A stretch of 64,000 nucleotides of DNA from Steromphala cineraria (Eukaryota > Mollusca > Gastropoda > Trochida > Trochidae). Location: assembly GCA_916613615.1 (NCBI GenBank), contig OU744732.1, forward strand, positions 50,366,227 to 50,430,226, given 5' to 3'. Below, one piece after another: positions 54,301 through 56,660 of the stretch. Position 1 is the stretch's first letter; every line of letters begins with the position of its first letter. Under the pieces are notes generated by a model. It worked only from the letters and a program-made list of their open reading frames with translations. It ran no database searches and was not told the DNA's origin. The translations under genes and the position numbers were made by a program.

Positions 54301-55536
54301 GGAAACGACTATCAATAAAAATCTGAAGAAGTTGAAAATACCAAAAGGCACATCTACATATATGGTGACTACCGGTAATCCACAAACCAAGATTCATTGA
54401 GCTAGGTCTTACAGGTTTTTAGTTCTTCCCCGGAAACTAAAATGATTACGCATGGATGGACAGGGCAATGACTTTATGCATACATTCCAGTGGGGTATTA
54501 AAGTAAAAAAAGCTCAAAGAAGAAGAAGAAGAAAAAAAGAGCTCAAAGATCATTCATCAGATATACAAAATCTTACCTGTTACAAGGAAGGGGTAAGTAT
54601 CCTTTTGAGCTACAACCGTAGTTGTTCCAGGTGAGTATACTTTGAAGCGAAATATTCTAGCATTAGCTGGAACCTGCTGATCATCAACATGCTTATGGTA
54701 CATTGCTTCAGCTATGATGTGTCCCTTAAATGCAGTCAGTGTTGGAAGAGTCGTGGCTGATGAAGTCGCATTACCACAGATAAATCTGAAACACAAATTA
54801 ATCGACGTTAACTTTTGATTAAATTTCCTAAAGTAACTTACATCAACATTAAGGGCATCCACATATCATGGAATATAATAAAATGTCCTTAAAAATTGTT
54901 TAATTATTTATTAGCCCTGATTGCTGAATGAAGTTAGGAACAGGATAAATAGAGATATTTTGTTTGTAAACAGTCAGAAAGCTGAAAGGTTGTAACTGAG
55001 TGTCATTCATATATGATTGTATAAAGTCTCTATTTGAACCTTTTGAGAAAATCTGCTGAACTTACTCAGAAAATCGTCTATCTCGTCTTTGAGGATAAGG
55101 GATATTGTACGCCCATTGACAAAGTTGTCCACCGTTATCTTTCCAAGCATCAGCTCCAATGGTTCCATTGGCAAAGTAGACATCTATGGTTTCTACACTC
55201 CATTCAGCAGAAGCCATATCTCCAGTTTCTACACGAACACTGTTGTCAGTGATGTATGCTTCAATTGGCACACTAATCCTCTGGTTGAGAGGAACGCTGA
55301 ATATTTTGTCATAGTCATCAGGAATATCTAATGGTGGGGCTTTGTTAGGTAAGAATTCTATGTCAACTGTTCCTTGAGATAGAGCTGAATAATAATAAAA
55401 AAAATAAACATGGATTAAAAATAAATTAAATTGTGATAGAGCTGAAAATTAGAGATGTTAATAGCTATGTTGTCCTACTCACAGTCATTCCTAGCAAAAC
55501 GTAGAATTAGAAGAAGGTTCAGGGAGTAGTCATTAA
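6256..55536 (-). CDS. Venus-flytrap receptor with N-terminal beta-sandwich and C-terminal EGF-like region (partial, 20 exons)
   Basis: Twenty GT-AG exons on the minus strand join without a phase conflict: 55483-55536 (cut), 55066-55384, 54577-54785, 53338-53540, 52388-52688, 51960-52108, 51245-51428, 50525-50659, 41841-41929, 41324-41461, 35049-35144, 34253-34336, 32026-32171, 28654-28750, 27411-27569, 27039-27158, 26568-26690, 16119-16276, 7564-7770 and 6256-6390. The product is about 1,035 residues, incomplete at both ends. Roughly the first 450 residues look like extracellular beta-strand-rich domains with sequons. About 400 residues then follow the order of a type-1 periplasmic-binding (ANF receptor) fold, closest in feel to GABA-B receptors: FAVMDVNN, then GIVGFGH, VSTRETK, YNRLAWHEGS, FQWVMVG, ICTVAYRGLQG, YDAVRVYA, and NGLTGHILFDAKGNR. 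A cysteine-rich EGF-like region ends the visible part. This suggests a cell-surface or secreted ligand-binding protein. Whether a 7TM, cyclase or other module follows cannot be seen. Confidence 0.8.
6467..7432 (+). mobile_element. Pearl-like tandem-repeat element, family A copy 1
   Basis: The element begins AACAAGTATTTGTCACAAAGG and ATCCCCCGCCG. It contains about five units of 150 bp (GACCTTGAAAATGAGGTCAA... GGTCTGCGTATTCCCCAGAT...), each with the inverted pair TGACCTTGA/TCAAGGTCA. It ends with a GGACGGACGG tract, a hairpin ATCCCCCGCTTCGCG...CGGCGGGGGAT, and AACAA. It sits between receptor exons 19 and 20. Confidence 0.85.
7564..7770 (-). CDS. Receptor exon 19: linker and first cysteines
   Basis: This 207-nt exon encodes SSYMISRETQMIVPIPPD and then YCSNGCGGN, the sequon NET, and GNCTSMETC. 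The donor at CAC|GTACGT (rather than the second GT three bases on) keeps the frame into exon 20, giving a Cys-x-Cys join that begins an EGF-like fold. Confidence 0.8.
8102..8563. mobile_element. 460-bp MITE with a doubled right terminal repeat
   Basis: The left end CACTGTGTATAACCGTACAC (then CGGAACTAGCGAGGTGTACGG) is inverted at the right end 8525-8563. A second copy of the terminal text lies directly inside it (8492-8524). GATTTTGGCTCCTCGCTAAC pairs with the left GCTAGCGAGGAGCG. No coding. Confidence 0.72.
8582..11422. mobile_element. 2.8-kb element with terminal inverted repeats, AT-rich interior
   Basis: GGCTGTAATAGACCGATCCAGTC at 8582 is mirrored by GACTGGATCGGTCTATTGGTACAGC at 11397-11421 (given here as family descriptions; differences are a 2-bp gap). 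The interior has short frames only and no recognisable transposase. It includes a 65-bp sequence at 10640-10705 that recurs inverted near 61670-61735. Confidence 0.55.
12332..13814. repeat. Large inverted repeat, about 500-bp arms
   Basis: The left arm is about 12332-12850 and the right arm about 13295-13814. The arms are reverse complements at roughly 95 percent by eye, for example CAGGTCGGGGATAACCACCG on the left against the same text read from 13814 backward. The spacer of about 450 bp is AT-rich with no coding frame. Within each arm lies a run of short palindromic AGCTCGAT/ATCGAGCT-type motifs. TAG flanks both outer ends and may be a 3-bp target duplication. Confidence 0.85.
14262..15872 (+). 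mobile_element. Pearl-like tandem-repeat element, family B
   Basis: The start AATAGAGCCATTAGCTCTGT and CTCATCAGGC is followed by about nine units of about 145 bp (GTGACCCCTGTGACCCTATT..., ATTGGCCAAGGAGTCTGCAC...), a GGACGGACGG tract at 15818-15843, and GGGCCATGCCATAAGCCCA. The usual last 20 bp are missing where it meets a CAGGGGT-type terminus at 15873-15884. Confidence 0.8.
16119..16276 (-). CDS. Receptor exon 18: end of the Venus-flytrap domain and linker
   Basis: This exon continues from VMPTN| in phase 0 (VAIVVRLMVLENSTS...) and ends ATACGATA|GTAAGT in phase 2, completed by the next exon. A sequon NST is present. The two flanking introns (about 10.3 and 8.3 kb) are filled with mobile elements. 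Confidence 0.78.
16317..16922. mobile_element. hAT-like MITE rich in ATCGTGATAC motifs
   Basis: The left end (AGAGCTGGGACAATATATCG) and right end (TGTATCGTCACACCTCT) are inverted imperfectly. TCTAATAG and TCTAATAT flank the element, an 8-bp near-duplication typical of hAT. The interior repeats CGTATCGTGATACG-like text. Confidence 0.55.
17058..17462. mobile_element. 405-bp MITE with AAACTTTAGTTTGTCGTGTG-type ends
   Basis: GCCTTCACACGACAAACTAA at the left is mirrored by CAGTTTGTCGTGTGAAGGC at the right. Repeated TTGTCAAAC motifs occur in between. No coding, although one strand has a 65-codon open frame. Confidence 0.7.
17500..17750 (+). repeat. Family J repeat units
   Basis: Two units share AAATTTGGTTAT, GTTTGAGAAAATTTATCCCC-like text and the phrase GAAGACACACAG/AAAGACACACAG. 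A related unit lies at 25932-26050, before another (GACAGATGGAGCCGAAACC) near 26405. This looks like a further decayed tandem-repeat element family. Confidence 0.45.
18148..21410 (-). pseudogene. Decayed copy of an uncharacterised invertebrate multicopy ORF family (HAVGGCDTTS type)
   Basis: Six consecutive minus-strand frames together give about 1,080 codons in the order expected of one protein. The N-terminus has a CVIC zinc-knuckle-like pair (21410-21320). A second block (21320-20840) has CLFCAN and ADAVYHQVCNINF. A long block (20840-19610) includes YIADNADHNVNTIDG, FHGMGIIAAITPG and PILTFDQPLW. C-terminal blocks carry LWLQYMEMVDLLRIFIKSER, RRSDRFWAGLSSDLVIEQ, MPACADINDAMQEFTG and HAVGGCDTTSRLF, ending PEDWGW. 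I recognise the pattern from many predicted mollusc and cnidarian proteins but know no established function. At least five frame changes (near 21325, 20840, 19610, 19370, 18930 and 18570) make it a pseudogene, or a copy damaged by assembly errors. A transposon ORF is likely. Confidence 0.7.
21411..22489. other. Non-coding DNA upstream of the pseudogene and LINE
   Basis: A strong minus-strand acceptor-like tract (GGGTTTTTTTTTAG, near 21421-21434) lies just before the pseudogene's first ATG. A frame at 22091-22215 starts MSRKSLRRCKGRQ and ends at a GTGAGT donor, so it could be a 5' exon of the same old ORF. This is weak evidence only. Confidence 0.35.
22413..23663 (+). CDS. 5'-truncated non-LTR retrotransposon: reverse transcriptase C-terminal part
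   Basis: This open frame of 416 codons has family-like sequence from about residue 30. It reads LNILEAFCDKWGLDLNMEKS (the helix and strand just after the catalytic YxDD, which is missing), YYKYLGLLFSSRLNWS, VSPILLYGSEIWG, and a C-terminal zinc knuckle CSYCSSGETEDEAHIFLVC. These features place it in the I/Jockey-like LINE group, with the clade uncertain. No stop interrupts the frame, so the insertion is fairly young. The first 30 or so residues are probably flanking DNA, and the ATG is not a real start. Confidence 0.85.
   Translation: MAHVTIVSVIYHFLHIKYLWCEGFNLCITQRLNILEAFCDKWGLDLNMEKSNIVVFRNGGIVAKSEKWAFRGKQMKVVTYYKYLGLLFSSRLNWSMACKTFAAQAKKALFSIFKLFKVNKFISFDIACILFDSKVSPILLYGSEIWGANYFAVIESVHSLYFKRFISVRKFAANKAILGETGRYHIHIESQMRVIKFWIKLLRMPEYRLPYQSYQMLIALDNRGKHSWAARVRNMLFVSGFSYVWINQDVGDKHLFLAMFKQRLKDIFIQRWYESLDASTYLTHYSDCKSIFGPEKYISAFNDKSLLSSLCKFRISLHSLKIQSFRKDNHTLNDLTCSYCSSGETEDEAHIFLVCKAFSECRNKFLKCVNANPQTMYNLLTSTNPKVIYDVATYVKQLMYNMKSYVKSLKSSDQQR
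22490..23736 (+). mobile_element. LINE copy with AATAAA and TGTC-repeat tail
   Basis: The region from the truncated reverse transcriptase to a 3' tail at 23709-23736 (AATAAA followed by a TGTC microsatellite) is one element. A tetranucleotide tail instead of poly(A) is known in several LINE clades. Target duplications were not resolved. Confidence 0.7.
23737..24529. other. AT-rich intron DNA
   Basis: I see nothing beyond simple AT-rich sequence and short TA runs. A 69-codon frame at 24013-24222 is low-complexity and hydrophobic only because of its base composition. Confidence 0.55.
24530..24600 (+). mobile_element. 3' end of a retroposon with CTCA-repeat tail
   Basis: GCCGCTAATGGCTGCAATAT then AGCGGCGCTAAACAATAACT precedes ACTCACTCACTCACTC. 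I know this type of tail from gastropod genomes. The 5' extent is not clear. Confidence 0.55.
24963..25931 (+). mobile_element. Pearl-like tandem-repeat element, family C copy 1
   Basis: The start is AATAGAGCCATTGGCTCTGT. It has about five units of about 145 bp (GTTCTGGAGAAGAAGATGAA..., GTGGCCCTTATTAGGGG...), a diverged relative of family B. The end is ACGGACGGACGG, then CCATGCCATGCCATAAGCCC and CAGGCCAGATGAGCTAAAAA. Inverted ends AGCTCATC(AGGC)/(GCCA)GATGAGCT are visible. Confidence 0.85.
26051..26396. mobile_element. 346-bp TTAA-flanked MITE (T2/Kolobok-like)
   Basis: TTAA is at 26047-26050 and 26397-26400. The ends AGGGACAGTAGCA and TGCTACTGCCCCT are inverted at 12 of 13. With the target, the end reads TTAAAGGGACAG, like the TTAAAGGRR consensus I recall for amphibian T2/Kolobok MITEs. 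Confidence 0.75.
26568..26690 (-). CDS. Receptor exon 17: Venus-flytrap 'G-x-T/S-G-x-I-x-F-D' strand
   Basis: The 41 codons hold NGLTGHILFDAKGNRPGY, the conserved 'F-x-G-(V/T)-(S/T)-G-x-(I/V)-x-F-D-x-x-G-x-R' motif near the end of the domain. A decayed second copy of this exon lies at 42523-42637. Confidence 0.88.
27039..27158 (-). CDS. Receptor exon 16: Venus-flytrap 'YDAV' helix
   Basis: The 40 codons, EYGLVYDAVRVYATAISDLI, carry the highly typical Y-D-A-V/I helix of ANF-receptor domains. The exon is phase 0 at both ends. Confidence 0.87.
27411..27569 (-). CDS. Receptor exon 15: Venus-flytrap lobe 2
   Basis: The 53 codons begin SPICTVAYRGLQGYSQSYD, like the Cys-Thr-x-x-x-x-x-x-x-G segment of GABA-B receptors. 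Next comes a helix with PDWLRVMTYHMYSDR. Splice sites are TTTGCAG and GAG|GTAGGG. Confidence 0.85.
27639..28182. mobile_element. 544-bp pogo/Tigger-like MITE
   Basis: The ends CAGTCAGACCTCGATAATCC and GGATTATCGGGGTCTGACTG are inverted, with TA on both sides. CAGT...TA-flanked ends of this form are typical of pogo-type Tc1/mariner elements. Inner copies of GTTCGGATTA/AACGGATTAATG suggest subterminal repeats. No coding. Confidence 0.75.
28654..28750 (-). CDS. Receptor exon 14: Venus-flytrap lobe 2, GABA-B-like motif
   Basis: This small 97-nt exon starts after a strong polypyrimidine tract (GACTACTTTTTCCAG) and restores the frame between exons 13 and 15, which do not join directly. GFQWVMVGIFIWSFPWF resembles the Tyr-x-Trp ... 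Gly-Trp strand of GABA-B receptors. Two cysteines and the sequon NQS follow. Confidence 0.82.
28978..31024 (+). mobile_element. Pearl-like tandem-repeat element, family D copy 1 (interrupted)
   Basis: The start is AACAAGTGAAGAA...CACATACCCCTGCTCCCC. Inside are about eight units of roughly 160 bp (GGGATCATGGTTGA... ATGAAGTTTGATGAAGCTAG... CATGGAAACCGCAAAAA). The end has GGACGGACGGACGG, then GCTATATACCCCCGCTTACG and AAAGGCGGGGGTATA. A 347-bp MITE (29281-29627) interrupts the first part. Confidence 0.85.
29281..29627. mobile_element. 347-bp CAGGGGT-ended MITE with TATGT duplication
   Basis: The left end is CAGGGGTAGAAACTAA and the right end TTAATTTCTAGCCCTG. TATGT occurs on both sides (29276-29280; 29628-29632). 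The homologous site in family D copy 2 (near 33167) has a single uninterrupted TATGT, so the boundaries are certain. Confidence 0.85.
31341..32004 (+). mobile_element. Pearl-like tandem-repeat element, family A copy 2
   Basis: It has the same start, unit and ending as the copy at 6467, but with about three units. The final hairpin (CCCGCTTCGCG...GCGGCGGGGGATAA) stops about 22 bp from the donor of receptor exon 13. Confidence 0.85.
32026..32171 (-). CDS. Receptor exon 13: Venus-flytrap lobe 2
   Basis: This 146-nt exon contains SFGTRIIFCYIPSPLVYHVL, equal to the family's '(R)IIV/IF-x-x-x-x-x-x-x-x-x-L-x-x-A' strand and helix. The donor is TA|GTAAG (phase 2), about 22 bp from the end of a second pearl-like element. 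Confidence 0.86.
32632..32725. repeat. Fragment of the CAGGGGT MITE family
   Basis: CTAGTCAGAATGTCTTTGGGCTAGTGC, broken here as family text, runs to an end TACTTCGACCCCTG followed by TATGT. Only the right half is recognisable. Confidence 0.55.
32865..34246 (+). mobile_element. Pearl-like tandem-repeat element, family D copy 2
   Basis: It has the same start (CACATACCCCCGCTCCCC), units of about 160 bp (about six) and ending as copy 1, with a longer GGAC/AGAC tract at 34148-34196. It preserves the uninterrupted site of the MITE in copy 1. It ends about 6 bp before the donor dinucleotide of receptor exon 12. Confidence 0.85.
34253..34336 (-). CDS. Receptor exon 12: Venus-flytrap lobe 2 entry
   Basis: There are 28 codons (VIIRSAGYELNNIIYEKA...) where family members carry the first strand of lobe 2 and the YG-x-x-x motif. 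The donor side lies only a few bases from the end of a pearl-like element that finishes near 34246. Confidence 0.82.
34511..34853. mobile_element. 343-bp MITE, ACCGTATTCAACCTAATAAG ends
   Basis: The left end (ACCGTATTCAACCTAATAAG then CGCCCAGGGCGC) and the right end (GCGCTTATTAGGTTGAATAC then GGT) are inverted over about 30 bp. No coding. Confidence 0.75.
35049..35144 (-). CDS. Receptor exon 11: Venus-flytrap hinge side of lobe 1
   Basis: The text TLYPYYNRLAWHEGSVAQS matches the 'YP-x-F/Y-x-R-x-x-x-x-D/H-x-x-x-x-x-A' signature of ANF-receptor domains. The 32 codons are flanked by CTGTTTCAG and GTAAGT. Confidence 0.86.
35472..35750 (+). repeat. Dispersed repeat copy 1 (GAAGGGTATCCTCC)
   Basis: GAAGGGTATCCTCCATGGGG opens the copy, AGATAACTCTATTCTCACC lies in the middle, and AGAAGGGTATCCTCCTTGGG occurs again near 35700. 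A reverse-orientation copy extends over about 40565-41262. Confidence 0.5.
35820..36250 (+). repeat. Degenerate family B/C fragment
   Basis: Diverged pieces of the family unit (GAAAAGAAGATAAAACAGAT, TTTTAATCCTCACTAGTAAA, GGCCCTGTGGCCCTTATAAG) are in order but without a tract or terminus. This is an old copy. Confidence 0.6.
36659..37125. repeat. MITE with AGGGGTGACTAT ends
   Basis: AGGGGTGACTAT on the left and ATAGTTACACCCCT on the right are inverted with a small gap. Inner text alternates CTATCG/CGATAG/GTACTATTG, giving many small palindromes. No coding. Confidence 0.5.
37135..37784 (+). mobile_element. Pearl-like element, family G
   Basis: It starts with AAAAGTGAGCACGGCTCACA and TACCCCCGCCTG. 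Two to three diverged units (CTAAAAGGCACAACAGCACTAT..., CCATACCAAATTTGAAG) follow. The end is CGGACGGACGCACGG, then GCTATATACCCCCGACTACG and TAGCGGGGGTATAA. A pogo-like MITE interrupts it at 37345-37509. Confidence 0.78.
37345..37509. mobile_element. 165-bp pogo-like MITE inside the family-G element
   Basis: The ends CAGTCGAATCTTG and GAGGTTCGACTG, flanked by TA, sit within the unit CACTATATACTTCC. The neighbouring unit (CACCATATAGGCTACTTCC) shows the uninterrupted form. Confidence 0.7.
37857..38075. mobile_element. 219-bp CAGGGGT-ended MITE with CCTCT duplication
   Basis: The left end is CAGGGGTCGAAAATAG and the right end TAATTTCGAACCCTG, with CCTCT on both sides (37852-37856; 38076-38080). 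Inner text such as CACTAGCCCAAAG and GGGCTAGTGCTAATTTC is shared with the copy at 29281. Confidence 0.8.
38076..38340 (+). repeat. Possible tRNA-derived SINE
   Basis: GGTTCAAATTC (B-box-like) lies about 60 bp after TGGTCAACGAG (weak A box). Downstream, GGTACCCAATTACTGCTGGG resembles a dispersed mollusc repeat. It follows the CCTCT duplication of the MITE at 37857. Confidence 0.35.
38498..40562 (+). mobile_element. Pearl-like element, family H
   Basis: The left end AGCTCACCTT (near 38503) and the right end AAGGTGAGCT (40551-40560) are inverted. Three units of about 150 bp lie at 40020-40470 (CAATATGGCTGCCATGGC, GAAACGTCTACCTTTCTGTG). An ACGGACGGACGG/GACAGACAG tract is at 40484-40520, followed by GCGCCATGACATAAGCTCAC. 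The first 1.5 kb looks like older, diverged units. Confidence 0.65.
40565..41262 (-). repeat. Dispersed repeat copy 2 (inverse of 35472-35750)
   Basis: On the minus strand this segment starts TCAGAAGGGTATCCTCCATA and later reads GCAAATAACTCTATTCTCA, in the same order as copy 1 but longer. It ends about 60 bp before receptor exon 10. No coding. Confidence 0.45.
41324..41461 (-). CDS. Receptor exon 10: Venus-flytrap lobe 1
   Basis: The 46 codons include VRGIVGFGHNQLTEKLTPFL then MMPVVSTRETK. This is the family's 'V-x-x-I-I-G ... S ... P-x-I-S-x-x-A/T' stretch, part of the ligand cleft in related receptors. The donor is GTTTGT, a weaker but usable site. Confidence 0.85.
41841..41929 (-). CDS. 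Receptor exon 9: Venus-flytrap lobe 1
   Basis: This 89-nt exon (RTLHLQTFDTKDDVTETVIK) corresponds to the second strand and the helix that precedes the conserved hydrophobic strand of lobe 1. The acceptor follows a run of T, and the donor is AAG|GTAAG. Confidence 0.82.
42082..42465. mobile_element. MITE with CCGAGGTGTTCA ends carrying a tRNA-like segment
   Basis: CCGAGGTGTTCAT (42088) is mirrored by TTGAACACCTCGG (42451-42463). The repeated inner motif GGTGTTCATGATGAACACC is itself palindromic. The middle (42284-42348, minus strand) reads like a decayed tRNA. The element interrupts the segment that carries the duplicated receptor exon. Confidence 0.55.
42284..42348 (-). ncRNA. tRNA-Arg-like relic (probably SINE-derived)
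   Basis: On the minus strand the text GTGGTCTAATGGATAAG fits an A box and GGTTCAAACTC a B box, 30-odd bases apart. The order resembles tRNA-Arg. The anticodon and T stems are mismatched, so a working tRNA is unlikely. Confidence 0.4.
42523..42637 (-). pseudogene. Decayed duplicate of receptor exon 17
   Basis: The reverse strand reads GTTCAGATTAACAGGCAGC... and aligns along its whole length with exon 26568-26690, including FDAKGN and the C-terminal GVMPTN. It is 8 bp shorter overall (frameshift), has an in-frame TGA, and its donor is weakened (AAT|GTTAG). Intron sequence on both sides also matches (for example the AATCCAAAATATAAAA-like stretch after 42637 and GAAATTCAC... near 41945). So this is a copy of a genomic segment of about 300 bp, not a processed copy. 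Confidence 0.8.
42770..43509 (+). repeat. Decayed pearl-like family I, left part
   Basis: Diverged units of about 150 bp resemble family A (GACCTTGAAAATTAGGTT, CCAAATGAAGACTGATACCA, AAGTTTGAAGGCTCT, GTTTGTGAGATAT). They are interrupted by a retroposon at 43115-43281 and then by the TTAA element at 43514. The array resumes at 46222. Confidence 0.65.
43115..43281 (-). mobile_element. SINE-like retroposon with CTCAC tail and 15-bp duplication
   Basis: GCAAAGGTTTGTGAG occurs directly on both sides (about 43100-43114 and 43283-43297). The insert starts with GTGAG/GTGAG repeats on the plus strand, i.e. a CTCAC tail on the minus strand, followed by GCGGCGATAAAACCCC-type text. No tRNA-like head is present, so the copy is 5'-truncated. 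Confidence 0.7.
43514..46217. mobile_element. 2.7-kb TTAA-flanked element (T2/Kolobok-like ends)
   Basis: TTAA lies on both sides (43510-43513; 46218-46221). The terminal repeats AGGGACCCGCCGTCCCC and, reversed, AGCGAGACGCCGTCCCC match at 14 of 17. Removing the element and one TTAA restores continuous family-I text (GAAAATTAGGTTAAGGTCAC). The interior (AT-rich, short frames only, longest about 64 codons at 45413-45607) shows no transposase. Confidence 0.75.
46222..46520 (+). repeat. Decayed pearl-like family I, right part
   Basis: This segment continues the array broken at 43510: GGTCACCAAAACCAACTGGT, GTTTGAAGGTTCTAGG, GTTTGTGAGATATTGC. It ends in a vestigial terminus ACATACGGAGCTGAATACTT, which matches the GGACGGAGCTGAATACTAT end of family A. 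Confidence 0.6.
46521..47235. other. Intron DNA with AAATTCCAGT-type repeats
   Basis: The phrase AAATTCCAGTNCTTTTCAAGG recurs about four times between 46755 and 47165 in diverged form (TTCCAGTACTTTTCAAGGAC, TTCAAGTACTTTTCCAG). This is an old dispersed repeat. No gene. Confidence 0.45.
47236..48213 (+). mobile_element. Pearl-like tandem-repeat element, family C copy 2
   Basis: The architecture is the same as the copy at 24963, with five to six units and a long GGACGGAT/GGACGG tract at 48111-48155. It is immediately followed by another copy with no spacer. Confidence 0.85.
48212..48752 (+). mobile_element. Pearl-like tandem-repeat element, family C copy 3
   Basis: This shorter copy, with about two and a half units, lies head to tail with copy 2, with a short ACGGACG tract and the full ending ...GCCAGATGAGCTAAAA. 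The DIRS-like remnant starts right after it. Confidence 0.85.
48830..50062 (+). pseudogene. DIRS-like tyrosine-recombinase remnant in a GC-rich island
   Basis: The plus-strand frame holds RSLYEDKWASFEKYCADAG and FVVNFLLHLRQ and TISTYLSAL (SAM-like core-binding domain), then FAMAARISEMHALDV (first catalytic Arg). After a frame change near 49495 come LFIPFSPAVKGEVTR, HEIRALASTMALH (His-x-x-Arg) and FWRSNTVFASHYLRDL (Trp/His then the nucleophile Tyr). This is the R...HxxR...Y set of tyrosine recombinases, and its text is like DIRS-type retroelements. In-frame stops at about 48891 (TGA) and 49115 (TAG) plus the frameshift inactivate it. No reverse transcriptase accompanies it, so a Crypton is the alternative. 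The 3' 200 bp (49865-50062) are also GC-rich and probably belong to it. Confidence 0.72.
50063..50524. other. AT-rich intron DNA
   Basis: No feature is seen between the tyrosine-recombinase remnant and receptor exon 8, apart from ordinary intron sequence. Confidence 0.5.
50525..50659 (-). CDS. Receptor exon 8: start of the Venus-flytrap domain, lobe 1
   Basis: The exon encodes HIANYIDVYTSG, then CESFAKFAVMDVNNGAFPGI. This matches the family pattern in which a first strand is followed by a helix ending in A-x-x-x-x-N and PG, as in class C and natriuretic-peptide receptor ectodomains. The donor GAA A|GTAAG joins exon 9 across an intron of about 8.9 kb. Confidence 0.85.
51245..51428 (-). CDS. 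Receptor exon 7: last beta-sandwich-like segment
   Basis: This 184-nt exon is in phase with both neighbours. It has two cysteines about 20 residues apart (SACLSSD and GSICEPIE) that could form a disulfide, then TLTFSVNGG and the sequon NVT. It ends just before the ligand-binding domain begins in exon 8. Confidence 0.78.
51960..52108 (-). CDS. Receptor exon 6: N-terminal extracellular segment
   Basis: The acceptor at CTGTCAACAG (not the later AG four codons' worth closer to GGTGCC) keeps the frame with exon 5. The donor is CTT|GTAAGT. The text includes ANSLILITPPSHIKTLIGA and PDLVVEIQDLSNR, again beta-sandwich-like and parallel to the start of exon 4. Confidence 0.77.
52388..52688 (-). CDS. 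Receptor exon 5: N-terminal extracellular segment
   Basis: At 301 nt this is one of the two longest exons. It has sequons NLT, NYS and NMT, a basic RKR tripeptide that a furin-type protease could cut (speculative), and ends PFSVT. Both splice sites are strong (TTGTTTCAG; G|GTTGG). The content is extracellular in character. Confidence 0.8.
52718..53240 (+). repeat. Pearl-like family G relative, 5' part only
   Basis: The start AAAAAAGTGAGCGTGGCTCA with TACCCCCGACC matches family G. It is followed by about two and a half units of about 180 bp (GGTAGAAGACATGTG..., TAATAGGTCAGACAAA...). The ACGG tract and hairpin are absent. Confidence 0.65.
53338..53540 (-). CDS. Receptor exon 4: N-terminal extracellular segment
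   Basis: This 203-nt exon has acceptor TTTGCAG and donor AGT|GTGAGT. The text DITLQPPATVEANSPITITA looks like the opening strands of an Ig/BIG-like beta sandwich. It starts a new repeat after the PFLVT end of exon 3. Confidence 0.78.
53541..54576. other. Intron with faint pearl-like remnants
   Basis: AAGGCACATCTACATATATG and GGATGGACAGGGCAATGAC near 54340-54475 recall the family D unit and a worn ACGG tract. A run of AAGAAG is at 54517-54540. No coding. Confidence 0.4.
54577..54785 (-). CDS. Receptor exon 3: N-terminal extracellular segment
   Basis: The exon is 209 nt and enters and leaves in phases that fit its neighbours (completes GA|A, ends ACA G|GTAAG). It contains the sequon NATS and beta-like runs (RIFRFKVYSPGTTTVVAQKD) that end in PFLVT, a pattern repeated near the end of exon 5 as PFSVT. 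This suggests that the N-terminal region is built from repeated domains of one type. Confidence 0.78.
55066..55384 (-). CDS. Receptor exon 2: N-terminal extracellular segment
   Basis: This exon has about 105 codons, with an acceptor after a T-rich tract and a donor GA|GTAAG (phase 2). The sequence alternates hydrophobic residues as in beta strands (PIEAYITDNSVRVETGDM) and includes a sequon NGT and a short Trp/Cys segment. I recognise no named domain. A beta-sandwich (Ig- or fibronectin-like) is inferred. Confidence 0.75.
55483..55536 (-). pseudogene. Receptor exon 1 of the visible set, cut at a TTAA by piggyBac
   Basis: The reading frame NDYSLNLLLILRFARND ends at a good donor (GACT then GTGAGT) in phase 1 and fits the next exon exactly. 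Upstream the frame meets the TTAA at 55533-55536, where a piggyBac terminus starts. Either the true exon is split by the insertion, or an acceptor-like AG inside the terminus (near 55553) lets an exon start at 55552. That alternative stays open in frame and adds five residues (AGAKG) plus a completed Val codon. The rest of the 5' gene is not visible in the window. Confidence 0.6.
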
Positions 55537-56660
55537 CCCCCTTAGCGCCAGCCTGAACATAAATGTACATACACGAAACGACATCCAGGTGCCGGGGTGT
55601 ACATAAATGTACATCCTATGACATACCACTTGTACACATGAATTTTGTCTAAATCAATGTTGCAAATTAAATGAAAAAGATATTATTAATAAAGATTAAA
55701 TCCTAAGCTTTAAATTGATGCCCAACTCATATAAATATAATCATTATTGATTGAGTTATACCTAAACAAACAAAAATGATCATTTATGAAAGTTGAAAAT
55801 GGCGCCATGTTGAACTTTTAGTATAGTGGCAATCTGCACTATTAATGTACAAATTTCAAAACGGCGCGCATACTTATCAAACGTTAAACTGATTGACTGA
55901 ACATTGTTACCAGGTTTCTGGTCCGCAATTAGGTATGTTTGGATTATTGTTGTATTGAATATTTTGTTAATGCGTAACATAAACTTAACAGGTACCTATC
56001 ATGCTAACCGTTGCAAATCAGAAAGCGAGATCCGAAATCGTTATTCCCATTGGTATGGAGTCTAAAAATATCGATAAATCGAATAACACAATAAAACAAC
56101 AAGATATAATGAAAGTATGTTACCTCTACTTCATAACTTTTTATAATCTGTACATCTTCTTAGAGTTATAGTACCTCAAAAGTTGAACGAAATATAAACA
56201 ACAACAAGGACGTGTTTACTCAAACTACCAAGATGGCGGTCCCAATGTCAAGGATAACCAACCGCAGTAGAGAGCTACGTTGTGATTTCCTGAGAACTGT
56301 TACAACAGTAAGATGATAGTACCAAGCATCAGATGAAAATTATGATGCTGCAATTGTAAAATGAATGTCCGATTTACAGTTAGAAATACGTTTATTGTGT
56401 ATTTTCCGTATTATGTTTTTGTCAATATTCTAAATACAATACTACTGTACACTACACGGGATGCTAGGTGAAATCAATTGGCCAGAAATACAATTCCTGT
56501 ATATGTGATGAAAAAAATTGTTCGAAATTTGATTAATTTCTAGAACACTTCTGTATTTGTGTGAAATAACCAGTACCGAAGCTATATGCAAAGTCTACAA
56601 TGTGTGTACATTTATGTGCATGTAATGTATGATCGTGTTCACACGGCAAAAATGGCTGTA

